Source of the DNA: CAZJWC01 sp964550125
Lineage (GTDB): Bacteria; Bacillota; Clostridia; Christensenellales; Borkfalkiaceae
Assembly: GCA_964550125.1 (NCBI GenBank)
Contig: CAZJWC010000007.1
Span: 1 to 63,122 of the forward strand
Length of the DNA stretch: 63,122 nt
Direction of reading: 5' to 3'
The stretch's first letter is position 1. The number at the start of each line of letters is the position of its first letter. The notes below the pieces were generated by a model. The model searched no databases. It was not told where the DNA came from and saw only the letters and a program-made list of their open reading frames with translations. Position numbers and translations under genes: made by a program. Below are positions 25,549 through 34,273 of this stretch, in pieces.

Positions 25549-26547
25549 ATGGCTAATTTATTGCAACAAATTAAAGAAAAAGCAAGTAAACTAAACAAAC
25601 ATATCGTATTGCCTGAAGGCGAGGATAGGAGAGTGGTTGAAGCCGCTTCACAAACGGTAAAAGAAGGTATTGCAAAAATCACTTTACTAGGTAATGAGGC
25701 TGAAATTAAGGCTAATAACCCCGATATCGATTTGACAGGCGTTACAATTATCGACCCCAAAACAAGTGATAAAAGACAAAAATATGCTTCACTATTATAT
25801 GAATTAAGAAAAGCAAAGGGTATGACTGAAGAGGAAGCTGAAAAGACGGCTATGGACAATACTTATTTTGGTGTATTGATGGTTAAGGCTGGCGACTGTG
25901 ATGGTCTTGTTAGTGGTGCGTGCCACTCAACAGCAAATACTTTAAGACCTGGCTTGCAAATTGTAAAAACTGCTCCCGGCGTCCCCATGGTATCTGCTTG
26001 TTTTGTAATGATTGCTCCTGAACAAGGTAACCCTTTCTGTCAGGAAGGTGCTTTCGTGTTTGGTGATAGTGGTCTATGTCAAAATCCTAACAGTGAAGAA
26101 CTTGCAACTATTGCAATTCAATGTGCAAAAACTGCTCAAACAATCTGTGGTTTTGAACCTAGAGTAGCAATGCTTTCACACTCAACAAAGGGCAGTGCAA
26201 AACATAACGATATAGATAAGGTAACATCTGCACTTGCAATCGCTAAAGAAAAAGCACCTGAACTTAAAATAGACGGTGAATTGCAACTCGATGCTGCAAT
26301 CGTACCTTCGGTTGCTTCTTCAAAAGCACCTGACTCACAAGTTGCAGGTAAGGCAAATGTTTTAGTTTTCCCCGACCTCGATGCTGGTAATATTGGCTAT
26401 AAACTTGCTGAAAGACTTGGTGGCTTCCAAGCAGTAGGACCTCTTTGTCAAGGCTTTGCACAACCTTTAAACGATTTATCGCGTGGCTGTAAAACTGAAG
26501 ATATCGTTGCAACAGTAGCAATCACAGCATTGCAATCTGCTAACTAA
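25549..26547 (+). CDS. pta: Phosphate acetyltransferase
   Basis: This 332-residue enzyme converts acetyl-CoA and phosphate to acetyl phosphate and CoA. It is the short, single-domain Pta form of Firmicutes. Conserved stretches are IVLPEGEDRR near the N terminus, GDCDGLVSGACHSTANTLRP (about 119-138), MLSHSTKGSA and FPDLDAGNIGYKL. The frame is open from 25450, but ATG 25549 has AGGAGC upstream and gives the standard N terminus. ackA follows after 17 bases, forming the classical acetate fermentation pair that yields ATP. Confidence 0.95.
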   Translation: MANLLQQIKEKASKLNKHIVLPEGEDRRVVEAASQTVKEGIAKITLLGNEAEIKANNPDIDLTGVTIIDPKTSDKRQKYASLLYELRKAKGMTEEEAEKTAMDNTYFGVLMVKAGDCDGLVSGACHSTANTLRPGLQIVKTAPGVPMVSACFVMIAPEQGNPFCQEGAFVFGDSGLCQNPNSEELATIAIQCAKTAQTICGFEPRVAMLSHSTKGSAKHNDIDKVTSALAIAKEKAPELKIDGELQLDAAIVPSVASSKAPDSQVAGKANVLVFPDLDAGNIGYKLAERLGGFQAVGPLCQGFAQPLNDLSRGCKTEDIVATVAITALQSAN

Positions 26548-26564
26548 TTAAGGAGAAATATAAA

Positions 26565-27758
26565 ATGAAAATTTTAGTTATAAATGCTGGTAGTTCTTCT
26601 TTGAAGTACCAACTTATAGATATGGAAAAGGAAGAAGCAATCGCAAAAGGTGGTTGTGAAAGAATAGGTATTGAAGGCTCACTTTTAAAGCATAAATCGT
26701 TTAAAGGTGAAACTGTTATCGAAGAATATATGCCCGACCACAAAGTTGCTTTAGAATTAGTTTTAAAGGTTTTGGTTGATAAAGATTTTGGTGCAATTTC
26801 ATCAATGGATGAAATTGATGCCGTTGGTCATAGAGTGCTTCATAGTGGTGGCGATTTTGATGGCTCTGTTGTTGTTGATGACAACGTTTTGGCAATTTGC
26901 AAGAAAAATGAGGAACTTGGACCTTTGCATATGAAGGCAAATATTACAGGTATTGAGGCTTGTCAAGCAGTAATGCCAAAAACTCCTATGGTTGCCGTTT
27001 TTGACACTACTTTCCACTCAACTATGCCTGCTTACGCATATATGTATGGTATTGATTATAACGATTATAAAGATTACAAGGTAAGAAAGTATGGTTTCCA
27101 TGGTACAAGTCATATGTTTGTATCTCAAGAAACTATCAAATATCTTGGATTGCAAAATAAAAATTCAAAAATTATCACTTGCCATCTAGGTAACGGTTCG
27201 TCAATCTCTGCTATTGAGAACGGCAAATGTGTAGACACTACAATGGGCTTTACGCCACTTGAAGGTATGTTAATGGGTACTCGTTCAGGTGTTATTGACC
27301 CTGCTGCAGTAGAATTTTTAGCAAAGAAAAAGGGATTTACAATGGCTGAAGTTGTAAACTACCTTAATAAGAAATCGGGAGTACAAGGTATCAGTGGAAT
27401 TTCAAGCGACTTTAGAGATTTAATAAAGGCAAAAGAAGAAGGAAATGAAAGGGCTGAACTTGCTCTTGATATGTTTAATTATCAATGTAAAAAGTACGTA
27501 GGTAGTTATATGGCTGCTATGGGTGGGGTTGATTGTATCGTGTTTACTGCTGGTATCGGTGAAAATACTCCCACAGTCCGTGCAGGTATTTTGGACGGAT
27601 TAGAGGCTTTTGGTATTAAGTACGATGCTGAAAAGAATAATAAGAGAGAAAATGGAATTAGAGATATTACAGGTGAGGGTTCATCTGTTAAAGTATTGAT
27701 TATTCCTACAAATGAAGAACTTGCTATCGCTAGAGAAACTTTACAGTTAATAAAGTAA
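26565..27758 (+). CDS. ackA: Acetate kinase
   Basis: This 397-residue enzyme of the ASKHA fold makes acetate and ATP from acetyl phosphate. Family signatures are VINAGSSSLKY at the N terminus, FDTTFHSTMP, RKYGFHGTSHMFVS, TCHLGNGSSI and FTAGIGENTPTVR. It has the usual length and intact motifs. AAGGAG lies just before the ATG, and it is co-transcribed with pta. Acetate made here is also the substrate of the divergent tmcAL. Confidence 0.97.
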   Translation: MKILVINAGSSSLKYQLIDMEKEEAIAKGGCERIGIEGSLLKHKSFKGETVIEEYMPDHKVALELVLKVLVDKDFGAISSMDEIDAVGHRVLHSGGDFDGSVVVDDNVLAICKKNEELGPLHMKANITGIEACQAVMPKTPMVAVFDTTFHSTMPAYAYMYGIDYNDYKDYKVRKYGFHGTSHMFVSQETIKYLGLQNKNSKIITCHLGNGSSISAIENGKCVDTTMGFTPLEGMLMGTRSGVIDPAAVEFLAKKKGFTMAEVVNYLNKKSGVQGISGISSDFRDLIKAKEEGNERAELALDMFNYQCKKYVGSYMAAMGGVDCIVFTAGIGENTPTVRAGILDGLEAFGIKYDAEKNNKRENGIRDITGEGSSVKVLIIPTNEELAIARETLQLIK

Positions 27759-27786
27759 ACATTTTTTCATATCTCGATAAAATGAG

Positions 27787-27815
27787 TTGACAAAGAAAAA
27801 TTAGTATATTATACT
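27787..27815 (+). promoter_or_regulatory. Promoter of rpmF
   Basis: TTGACA (27787-27792), 17 bases, TATACT (27810-27815), a near-perfect sigma-A promoter. The transcript would have a leader of about 97 bases, in which I see no known ribosomal leader motif. Confidence 0.85.
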
Positions 27816-27918
27816 AATGTAGTTGTATTATGTATTTAATACTTCCTATTTGTAGATTAGCAAGATTACTTGCAATATATAATTTATTAAGTAAAAACAC
27901 ATAAAGAGGTGAATAAAA

Positions 27919-28101
27919 ATGGCAGTTCCCAAGAATAAAACAAGTAAACAAAGAACAGCAACTAGATTTGCAAATTACAAGGCTACAGCGCCTACATTGA
28001 TGGAATGTCCTCAATGCCACGAATATAAAGAAACTCATAGGGTTTGTAAGAATTGTGGCTATTATGATGGCGTAGAAGTTGTTAAAAAAGAAAGTAAATA
28101 G
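27919..28101 (+). CDS. rpmF: 50S ribosomal protein L32
   Basis: This 60-residue protein has the standard MAVPKNKTSKQRTATRFANY start. Two CxxC pairs (CPQC and CKNC) form the zinc ribbon, so this is the zinc-binding (C+) version. AGAGGTG lies upstream of the ATG. In many Firmicutes a YceD/DUF177 gene precedes rpmF; here none is present and rpmF has its own promoter. Confidence 0.97.
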   Translation: MAVPKNKTSKQRTATRFANYKATAPTLMECPQCHEYKETHRVCKNCGYYDGVEVVKKESK

Positions 28102-28164
28102 TCTTTTAATCAACTAGCAATAAATACCAAATTTATTGACCTTGTGTATCGCAACTTGTGCGTA

Positions 28165-28207
28165 AATGGTTTGAGACCATTATTTATGGATTATCCATAT
28201 CTCAAAC
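28165..28207 (+). other. Overlapping alternative hairpins downstream of rpmF
   Basis: AATGGT (28165-28170) can pair with ACCATT (28176-28181). Alternatively GTTTGAGA (28169-28176) can pair with TCTCAAAC (28200-28207) around an inner ATGGAT/ATCCAT stem. The two share bases and exclude each other. Function unknown. Confidence 0.35.
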
Positions 28208-28221
28208 AAAAATAAAAATTT

Positions 28222-28247
28222 AGGTTTGACTTTTGTCAAACCTTTTT
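28222..28247 (+). terminator. Terminator of rpmF
   Basis: AGGTTTGAC (28222-28230), loop TTTT, GTCAAACCT (28235-28243), then T residues. Confidence 0.88.
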
Positions 28248-28279
28248 ATTTTTATTACTTACAATAATAATTGTAAACA

Positions 28280-28308
28280 TTGACATATTTTTATTAAAGT
28301 TGTATAAT
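28280..28308 (+). promoter_or_regulatory. Promoter of the small lipoprotein gene
   Basis: TTGACA (28280-28285), 17 bases, TATAAT (28303-28308), a perfect consensus. Confidence 0.85.
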
Positions 28309-28344
28309 AAACATAAACAGAGAAAATAAAATATGGAGATTATT

Positions 28345-28728
28345 ATGAGAAAGCTTTTTGTATCAGTTTTATGTGTAATTTCTATGCTTTTATTGTGCGT
28401 AGGCTGTACTTATGGCTCTGGTACTATAAAAAGTACCACTAAATCGGTATTCAATACAAAAGAAATGACTATGGAATACGAGGGGTTTAACGGCTTTAAA
28501 CAAAAGAAAATTAAACTTAAAAAGGGTAGTTCAATTACATATGATATAACTTCAACCGAAGGTTCGATAAATATCTTAATACAAGATTTATCTACTAACG
28601 ATTATTTAGTTAATGAAAGGACAACAAACTTCTTGTCAGGTGAGGTTGAAATTGAAAATACTGCTGAATATTTTATTAAAGTTAAAGCTGAAAATCACTC
28701 TGGCTCATTTTCAATTATAATTTATTAA
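28345..28728 (+). CDS. Small putative lipoprotein, function unknown
   Basis: This 127-residue protein opens with a lipoprotein signal (MRKLFVSVLCVISMLLLCVGC), giving a lipidated cysteine at residue 21. The mature part is a short, probably all-beta domain (FKQKKIKLKKGSSITYDITS, then GSINILIQDLST, ending in SFSIIIY), like small bacterial pre-peptidase or Ig-like beta sandwiches. I cannot name a family. ATG 28345 is preferred over ATG 28333 because GGAG at 28335-28338 serves it. It is a single-gene unit with consensus promoter and terminator. Confidence 0.72.
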   Translation: MRKLFVSVLCVISMLLLCVGCTYGSGTIKSTTKSVFNTKEMTMEYEGFNGFKQKKIKLKKGSSITYDITSTEGSINILIQDLSTNDYLVNERTTNFLSGEVEIENTAEYFIKVKAENHSGSFSIIIY

Positions 28729-28734
28729 GAATAT

Positions 28735-28761
28735 AAGAGTAACCTATGTTACTCTTTTTTT
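28735..28761 (+). terminator. Terminator of the small lipoprotein gene
   Basis: AAGAGTAAC (28735-28743), loop CTAT, GTTACTCTT (28748-28756), then T residues. Confidence 0.9.
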
Positions 28762-28845
28762 ATGCTAAGAAAAGCAAAAATGATATTTAAATTTAAAATA
28801 TGCTTTTTTTGTATAAATTTTGACAAAATCTCTCAAATGCTTAAA

Positions 28846-28874
28846 TTGACATATCACCAAAAAATGATTATATT
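28846..28874 (+). promoter_or_regulatory. Promoter of the ArsR-type gene
   Basis: TTGACA (28846-28851), 17 bases, TATATT (28869-28874). Confidence 0.8.
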
Positions 28875-28906
28875 TAGTTTAATAACAAAATTAAGGAGAA
28901 TTATTT

Positions 28907-29245
28907 GTGGAAGATTTATTGTTATTAGATAGAAGAACTCAAATGATGGTAAACGATTATGTTCCTGACGGCGAGATTTTAGATTCAATCGTTTGCTTCT
29001 TTTCAGTATTTGCCGATACTACAAGGGTAAGGATTTTGTGTGCATTGGCAATTACTGAAATGTGTGTTACAGACATTTCAAGGGTGTTGCAAATCAATCA
29101 AACAACTGTGTCGCACCAATTAAGATTGCTTAAAAATGTTGGCATAGTGCAAAGTAACAGGCATGGAAAAATTATTTTTTATTCGCTTAAAAATGAAACT
29201 GTTAATGATGTGCTTTTAATGGGAGTTGAATATTTAGGATATTGA
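28907..29245 (+). CDS. ArsR-family transcriptional regulator
   Basis: This 112-residue winged-helix protein has the core FADTTRVRILCALAITEMCVTDISRVLQINQTTVSHQLRLLKN, with the recognition helix QTTVSHQLRLLKN, and a wing at HGKIIFYSL. The alpha-3 site reads EMCVTD where metal sensors have ELCVCD, so one cysteine is missing. The C terminus ends at VEYLGY without extra Cys/His ligands, so classical metal sensing is doubtful. GTG 28907 is the start, 8 bases after AAGGAG. No transporter or other obvious target lies beside it. Confidence 0.85.
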   Translation: MEDLLLLDRRTQMMVNDYVPDGEILDSIVCFFSVFADTTRVRILCALAITEMCVTDISRVLQINQTTVSHQLRLLKNVGIVQSNRHGKIIFYSLKNETVNDVLLMGVEYLGY

Positions 29246-29258
29246 TAATACATAACTA

Positions 29259-29293
29259 AAAATGGGTAAAGTCTTATTGATTTTACTCATTTT
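29259..29293 (+). terminator. Probable terminator of the ArsR-type gene
   Basis: AAAATGGGTAAA (29259-29270) pairs with TTTACTCATTTT (29282-29293) through one G-T pair. The T tract is short. Confidence 0.55.
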
Positions 29294-29294
29294 C

Positions 29295-29323
29295 TTGCAT
29301 TTTAGAGGATAATAGTGTATAAT
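29295..29323 (+). promoter_or_regulatory. Promoter of uvrC
   Basis: TTGCAT (29295-29300), 17 bases, TATAAT (29318-29323). It may drive the long same-strand run from uvrC towards tex. Confidence 0.75.
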
Positions 29324-29360
29324 CAAATATAGTTATTTGTTTGATTTTTGGGTAAATAAT

Positions 29361-31172
29361 ATGATTTTGGAAAATATCAAGGAAAAATTAAAACTTCTGC
29401 CTGAAAAGCCTGGTGTTTATATAATGTATGATGTCAATAATACCGTCATTTATGTTGGTAAAGCAAAGGTTTTAAAAAACAGAGTTAGTCAATATTTTCA
29501 TAACTCAATCAAGCCTGAAAAGGTTATGAAAATGGTGTCCTGTGTTGTTGATTTTTCTTATATAATTGTAAATACTGAAATTGACGCACTTTCTCTTGAA
29601 AATAATTTGATTAAAAAATACAAACCAAAATATAATATTTTACTTAAAGATGACAAGAGATACCCTTATATCAAAATAACTAAAAATGAGGATTTTCCTA
29701 CCCTTTCAATCAGTAGAAAATTGAATAAAACGGACAAGTTTTATGGACCTTTTATGGCAGGTGTAAATGTAGTGGACGTGCTTGAAATTATTAAACTTGC
29801 TTTCAAGGTGCGTACGTGTAAAACTGTCATAACTCAAAAAGGTAAAAAACCTTGCTTAAATTATCATATAGATAGGTGTTTAGCCCCCTGTGCTCATATG
29901 TGTAAAAAAGAGGAATATGCTAATCAAATTAAAGGTGCTATTCGATTTTTAGAGGGAGATTTTAGTGAGGTTGAGGCTCTTTTAAAAGAGAAAATGAATT
30001 TCTATTCTCAAAATGAAGAATTTGAAATGGCACTTGATTTTAGAGATAAATTAAAAATGCTAGACAAGATTGCTCAAAAGCGTCTAACAAATATGAATAA
30101 GTATTTAGATGCAGATGTAATTTCATATAAGACAAACAAGATTTATTCGTCTGTTGCAGTACTTATTATAAGACAGGGAAGTATGCAAGGTGTAAAGAGT
30201 TATGCACTTACCGACGCTTGCCAAGAGGATAGCGAAGCGATAACTTCATTTGTTTGCCAATTTTATCAAAACCACGATATTCCCAAGGAATTGATTTTAC
30301 CTGAAAGTATTGAAAGAGAGTTGCTTTTAGAATTTTTCAAAAGTAAAGAAAAAAATGTTGAAATTACTTGTGCAAAACAAGGCTTAAAATTTGAACTTTT
30401 ACAAATGGCTGAAAAGAACGCAAACGACTACCTTGATAAGTCGATTGATAAGATTAAACATAAAGAAGATATGACCAAAAATGCTTGCATAAGATTGCAA
30501 GAAATTTTAGGATTAAAAAAATATCCACGCCGTATGGAGTGCTACGATATTTCTAACATTAGTGGTGTTGATAAGGTAGGCTCAATGGTTGTTATGACTG
30601 ACGGTGAAAGTGATAGACAAGAGTATAGAAGATTTAAGATTAAAACAGTTGAAGGTGCTAACGATTTTGAAAGTTTAAAAGAAGTTTTATCTCGTAGACT
30701 TAAAAAACTAGGCACTCCTGAAGAAGCACGGTTTCCAAAGCCCGACTTAATTATCATAGATGGTGGAAAAGGTCAACTCTCTTCAGTGAAAGAGATTTTT
30801 GACGAAATGAACATAACGGACATTGATTTAATATCGCTAGCAAAAAGAGAGGAGGAAGTTTTTACGATTTTCTCAAATCTTCCCGTTATTATAGATAAAA
30901 GAGATTATGCCCTTCGTATGTTACAACGCATAAGAGATGAGGCTCATAGATTTGCAATTACTTATTTTAGAAGTATTCACTCTAAAAATACCCTATCTTC
31001 TCTACTTGAGGAAATTAACGGTATAGGGAAAACAAAGCGTCTTGCGTTGCTTGATAGGTTTAAAAATATTGATGGAATTTTAGGAGCAACTGAAGAAGAA
31101 CTTTGTAAAGTAGATGGAATTGGTAAAGATTTAGCAAAGAAGATTAAAGAATATTTACAGGAAAATTTATAG
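29361..31172 (+). CDS. uvrC: Excinuclease ABC subunit C
   Basis: This 603-residue nuclease makes both incisions around bulky DNA lesions with UvrA and UvrB. Its N-terminal GIY-YIG domain has PGVYIMYDVNNTVIYVGKA (about 18-36). Next is a cysteine cluster region (KPCLNYHIDRCLAPC) and a UVR motif (about 195-235). The RNase H-like domain has ECYDISNISG and IDGGKGQL. The C-terminal helix-hairpin-helix pair includes INGIGKTKRLALLDRF. ATG 29361 gives the canonical N terminus; TTG 29337 upstream is unlikely. Confidence 0.96.
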   Translation: MILENIKEKLKLLPEKPGVYIMYDVNNTVIYVGKAKVLKNRVSQYFHNSIKPEKVMKMVSCVVDFSYIIVNTEIDALSLENNLIKKYKPKYNILLKDDKRYPYIKITKNEDFPTLSISRKLNKTDKFYGPFMAGVNVVDVLEIIKLAFKVRTCKTVITQKGKKPCLNYHIDRCLAPCAHMCKKEEYANQIKGAIRFLEGDFSEVEALLKEKMNFYSQNEEFEMALDFRDKLKMLDKIAQKRLTNMNKYLDADVISYKTNKIYSSVAVLIIRQGSMQGVKSYALTDACQEDSEAITSFVCQFYQNHDIPKELILPESIERELLLEFFKSKEKNVEITCAKQGLKFELLQMAEKNANDYLDKSIDKIKHKEDMTKNACIRLQEILGLKKYPRRMECYDISNISGVDKVGSMVVMTDGESDRQEYRRFKIKTVEGANDFESLKEVLSRRLKKLGTPEEARFPKPDLIIIDGGKGQLSSVKEIFDEMNITDIDLISLAKREEEVFTIFSNLPVIIDKRDYALRMLQRIRDEAHRFAITYFRSIHSKNTLSSLLEEINGIGKTKRLALLDRFKNIDGILGATEEELCKVDGIGKDLAKKIKEYLQENL

Positions 31173-31180
31173 AGGTAGTT

Positions 31181-31987
31181 ATGAATTATAGATTGATTGT
31201 TTCCGACTTTGACGGAACGTTGTGCAGAGATGATAAAAGCGTAAGTGAAGAAAATAAGATAGCGATACGCAACTTTGCTGAAAGAGGTGGAGTTTTTGCT
31301 ATTTGTACGGGAAGGATGCTCAAATCAATTTTAATTCAAGCAAGAAGAATCGGTTTAAAAGGTCTAGTTGTTTCAACGAACGGGGCAGTTATTGCTGATA
31401 TCGAGAGTGGTGAAGTCATCTACGACAAAGGCATTGACCTTGAAGTTGCTATTGAGGTTACTAAATTTTTAGAGGAAAAAGACGAGCATATCCATGTTTA
31501 TCTTGACGGTGAGTTTTATACAAATAAAGATGATGTTTACAAAAAAATGTATGAAAAACTTTGTGAAGTTGAAGGTCATTTAGTTACTGAAAAATTGTCT
31601 TCATTTATAAATGATAGAGGACAGCATCTACAAAAAATGCTGTGCATTTTACCTGAAGAAAGAAGGGGCGTTTTAATGACAGAACTTAACCAAAGATTTG
31701 GAGATAAATTGATAATAACGACAAGTAGTCCTATGCTTGTGGAAATTATAGATAAAAGACAGACGAAGGGTACGGCTATAAAATATCTATCAAAACATTT
31801 TAATATTCCTATTGAAAACAGTATAGGAATAGGCGATAGTGAGAATGATATAGACCTTTTAAGAGAGTCGGGTTTTGCAGTTGCAGTGGGTAATGCTACT
31901 GAAGAATTGAAAAAATACGCAGATTTAATAACTTGTACCAACGAAGAAAATGCTGTTGCAAAAATAATTGAAGAATACGGGATTTAA
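31181..31987 (+). CDS. Cof-type HAD-IIB phosphatase
   Basis: This 268-residue haloacid dehalogenase-type phosphatase has motif I VSDFDGTLCRDD (about 7-18) with both aspartates. Motif II is in CTGRMLKS, the motif III lysine lies in KGTAIKYL, and motif IV is GIGDSENDIDLL. The cap domain is type IIB, as in sugar-phosphate and flavin-phosphate phosphatases; the substrate is unknown. AGAGGT lies before the ATG. It sits 8 bases after uvrC, so it is probably co-transcribed. Confidence 0.88.
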   Translation: MNYRLIVSDFDGTLCRDDKSVSEENKIAIRNFAERGGVFAICTGRMLKSILIQARRIGLKGLVVSTNGAVIADIESGEVIYDKGIDLEVAIEVTKFLEEKDEHIHVYLDGEFYTNKDDVYKKMYEKLCEVEGHLVTEKLSSFINDRGQHLQKMLCILPEERRGVLMTELNQRFGDKLIITTSSPMLVEIIDKRQTKGTAIKYLSKHFNIPIENSIGIGDSENDIDLLRESGFAVAVGNATEELKKYADLITCTNEENAVAKIIEEYGI

Positions 31988-31991
31988 CAGG

Positions 31992-34268
31992 ATGATGAAA
32001 GAGATACTTGCACCTGCTGGTGATAAGGAAAGTTTTTTTACAGCAATAAATTTTGGTGCTGATGCAGTTTATTTAGGTATAAATGATTTTTCAGCAAGGA
32101 AGTCAGCTGAAAACTTTTCTTTGGACAATCTAAAATTTTATATTGACTATGCTCACTTGTTTTCAGTTAAGGTGTATGTTGCTTTAAACACTTTAATTAA
32201 GGACAATGAAATGGAAGCCTTTTTAAAGGCTTTAATAAGAGTGCATAATTGTGGAGCAGATGCAATTATTATGCAAGATTTTTTTCTTGCTAAAAAGATA
32301 AAGAGCGTTTACCCTGATGTAGTATTGCATTTGAGTACGCAGGGTGGCTGTTGTAATGAGTATGTTGCAAAACTTGCCCAAGAGGTAGGTTTTTCAAGGG
32401 TGATTTTATCAAGGGAAACTAAACTTGAAGATATTAAAAAGATTGCAAAAATTTTACCCGTTGAGGCTTTTGTTCAGGGTGCATTGTGTACCTGCTTTTC
32501 AGGACAGTGTTATTTATCTAGTTTTATAGGTAAAAATAGTGGAAACCGTGGACATTGTAAACAGCCTTGTAGAAAAAAATACAAAATCAATCGTAACGGC
32601 TACGAAAATTTAAGTTATAAAATTTCTCTAGCCGACCTGTGCGTTGAAAATAAAATTTTTGACTTAATTGAGGTTGGCGTTTGCTCTTTCAAAATAGAAG
32701 GAAGGATGAGAAGAAAAGAGTATGTAGCAACGGCAATCACCTATTATCGTGCTTTGCTTGATGGAAAAAGCGAGAGTGAAATAAGCAAGGCTTTAAGTGA
32801 TTTAAAGCGTACTTATAATAGGGGAAACTATACCAAAGGACTTGCATTTGGTCAGGATAAAAGTTTAGTGTATCCCCATATTCAAGGTCATATAGGTGAA
32901 AAAATCGGCACACTGACTTTTGTTGCTGGAAAGCCTTATTGTAAAACCAAGACAGGTGCTGTTGAGGGTGATGCGTTTAAGATTATTAGAAACAATTTAG
33001 AGGTAGGTTCTGCAACTACATCCGTGGCAAGTAAAGATGGGTTTTTCCTGCTTGTTTCAGGTGATTTAAAAGAAGGTGATAACATACATATCACTACCGA
33101 TAAGCGAATTAGTGATAAAGTTGCATTGAAGAAAAGAGAGGTAGAAATTCAACTTTCTATTGACCTATCTTATGACCAAAAGGCAAAAATTACAGTAGAG
33201 GGTATGAATCAAACTTTTGCATTTGAAGGTGAGGATATTATTCCTAAAGCACGAACAAGAAGTTTAACTAGAGAGGAAGTTAAGGCTTGTTTCAATAAAG
33301 TAAATCAAATGCCTTTTGCTATCACTTATAAATCATTGCGTGTGAACGAAGCATTTATAACAAAGGCTCAACTTAATGAATATAGACGCATAGTTTATAC
33401 AATGGTATTTGAAAAATTGTCTTATAAAAAGGTTAATTATTTAGACGAATCAAAGATAAGCGAGTTGATTATTCAAAATGATGCTGAAAGTGAATATGCT
33501 CAAGATTCAATTTCAGTAATTTTTGATGACGTGAATTTATTGGCTGAACTTAATGAAAGTATTGAAAACTTAATTTATAAACCAAAAGATTTCTACGATA
33601 ATACGCAAATTAAAAATGATGTAAACATTTCAAAAAAATATTGTAACAAACTTTATTTATATACACCCTGTTATGCAAGTGGTGATGATTTAGAGCAGTA
33701 CAAAAAAATACTTGTTGATTTTGACGGAATTTATAGCGATTCAATTTATGCTTTGGAGATTTCAAAGCAGACTGACAAGCCATTGTTCGTTGGTACGGGA
33801 TTTAACATTTTTAATTCAATAGCAATGAGGGGGATTCAAGAGTATTCACCCAAAGAGATAACTATTTCAAAAGAATTAACCAACGCTCAAATATCAAAAA
33901 TAATTAAAAATACGAATTGCAAAAACCTATATAGGCTTTCCTTTGGAAATATTAAACTTATGGATTTGATATATTGTCCTTTCTCAAAAAATTGTGCAAC
34001 TTGCGATAAAAAGGATTTGTATTATTTAACAGATGAAAATGAAAGAAAATTTGTGTTGAGAAGATATCAATCAAACTCTTGCAGGTTTGAACTTTATAAC
34101 TGTGTTGATTATATAAGTGATAATCTTTTTACAAATACACTTTTTGATTTGTCTGCTACTGAAAAAGCAAAGTCGGCTTATATTTTTAACAATTATAAAA
34201 ATGGAAAGTTGTTAAGAGAAAAGATTGTTGATTTTACATACGGCTACTCAAAGAACGAAATTTATTAA
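31992..34268 (+). CDS. U32-family peptidase, RlhA-like
   Basis: This 758-residue protein opens with a U32 domain (KEILAPAGDKESFFTAINFGADAVYLG). The family cysteine signature follows (CTCFSGQCYLSS, then NRGHCKQPCRKKY). Long U32 proteins of this kind include RlhA, which with iron-sulfur chemistry hydroxylates C2501 of 23S rRNA. An additional cysteine cluster (CPFSKNCATC) lies near residue 665. Protease activity is not established for this branch. Start ATG 31992 or 31995. It begins 4 bases after the HAD gene stop. Confidence 0.83.
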   Translation: MMKEILAPAGDKESFFTAINFGADAVYLGINDFSARKSAENFSLDNLKFYIDYAHLFSVKVYVALNTLIKDNEMEAFLKALIRVHNCGADAIIMQDFFLAKKIKSVYPDVVLHLSTQGGCCNEYVAKLAQEVGFSRVILSRETKLEDIKKIAKILPVEAFVQGALCTCFSGQCYLSSFIGKNSGNRGHCKQPCRKKYKINRNGYENLSYKISLADLCVENKIFDLIEVGVCSFKIEGRMRRKEYVATAITYYRALLDGKSESEISKALSDLKRTYNRGNYTKGLAFGQDKSLVYPHIQGHIGEKIGTLTFVAGKPYCKTKTGAVEGDAFKIIRNNLEVGSATTSVASKDGFFLLVSGDLKEGDNIHITTDKRISDKVALKKREVEIQLSIDLSYDQKAKITVEGMNQTFAFEGEDIIPKARTRSLTREEVKACFNKVNQMPFAITYKSLRVNEAFITKAQLNEYRRIVYTMVFEKLSYKKVNYLDESKISELIIQNDAESEYAQDSISVIFDDVNLLAELNESIENLIYKPKDFYDNTQIKNDVNISKKYCNKLYLYTPCYASGDDLEQYKKILVDFDGIYSDSIYALEISKQTDKPLFVGTGFNIFNSIAMRGIQEYSPKEITISKELTNAQISKIIKNTNCKNLYRLSFGNIKLMDLIYCPFSKNCATCDKKDLYYLTDENERKFVLRRYQSNSCRFELYNCVDYISDNLFTNTLFDLSATEKAKSAYIFNNYKNGKLLREKIVDFTYGYSKNEIY

Positions 34269-34273
34269 AGAAT

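Noticed and set aside
28333..28344. ATG 28333 as start of the small lipoprotein
   Set aside because: The GGAG that begins within this codon is the ribosome binding site for ATG 28345, which gives a cleaner signal peptide.
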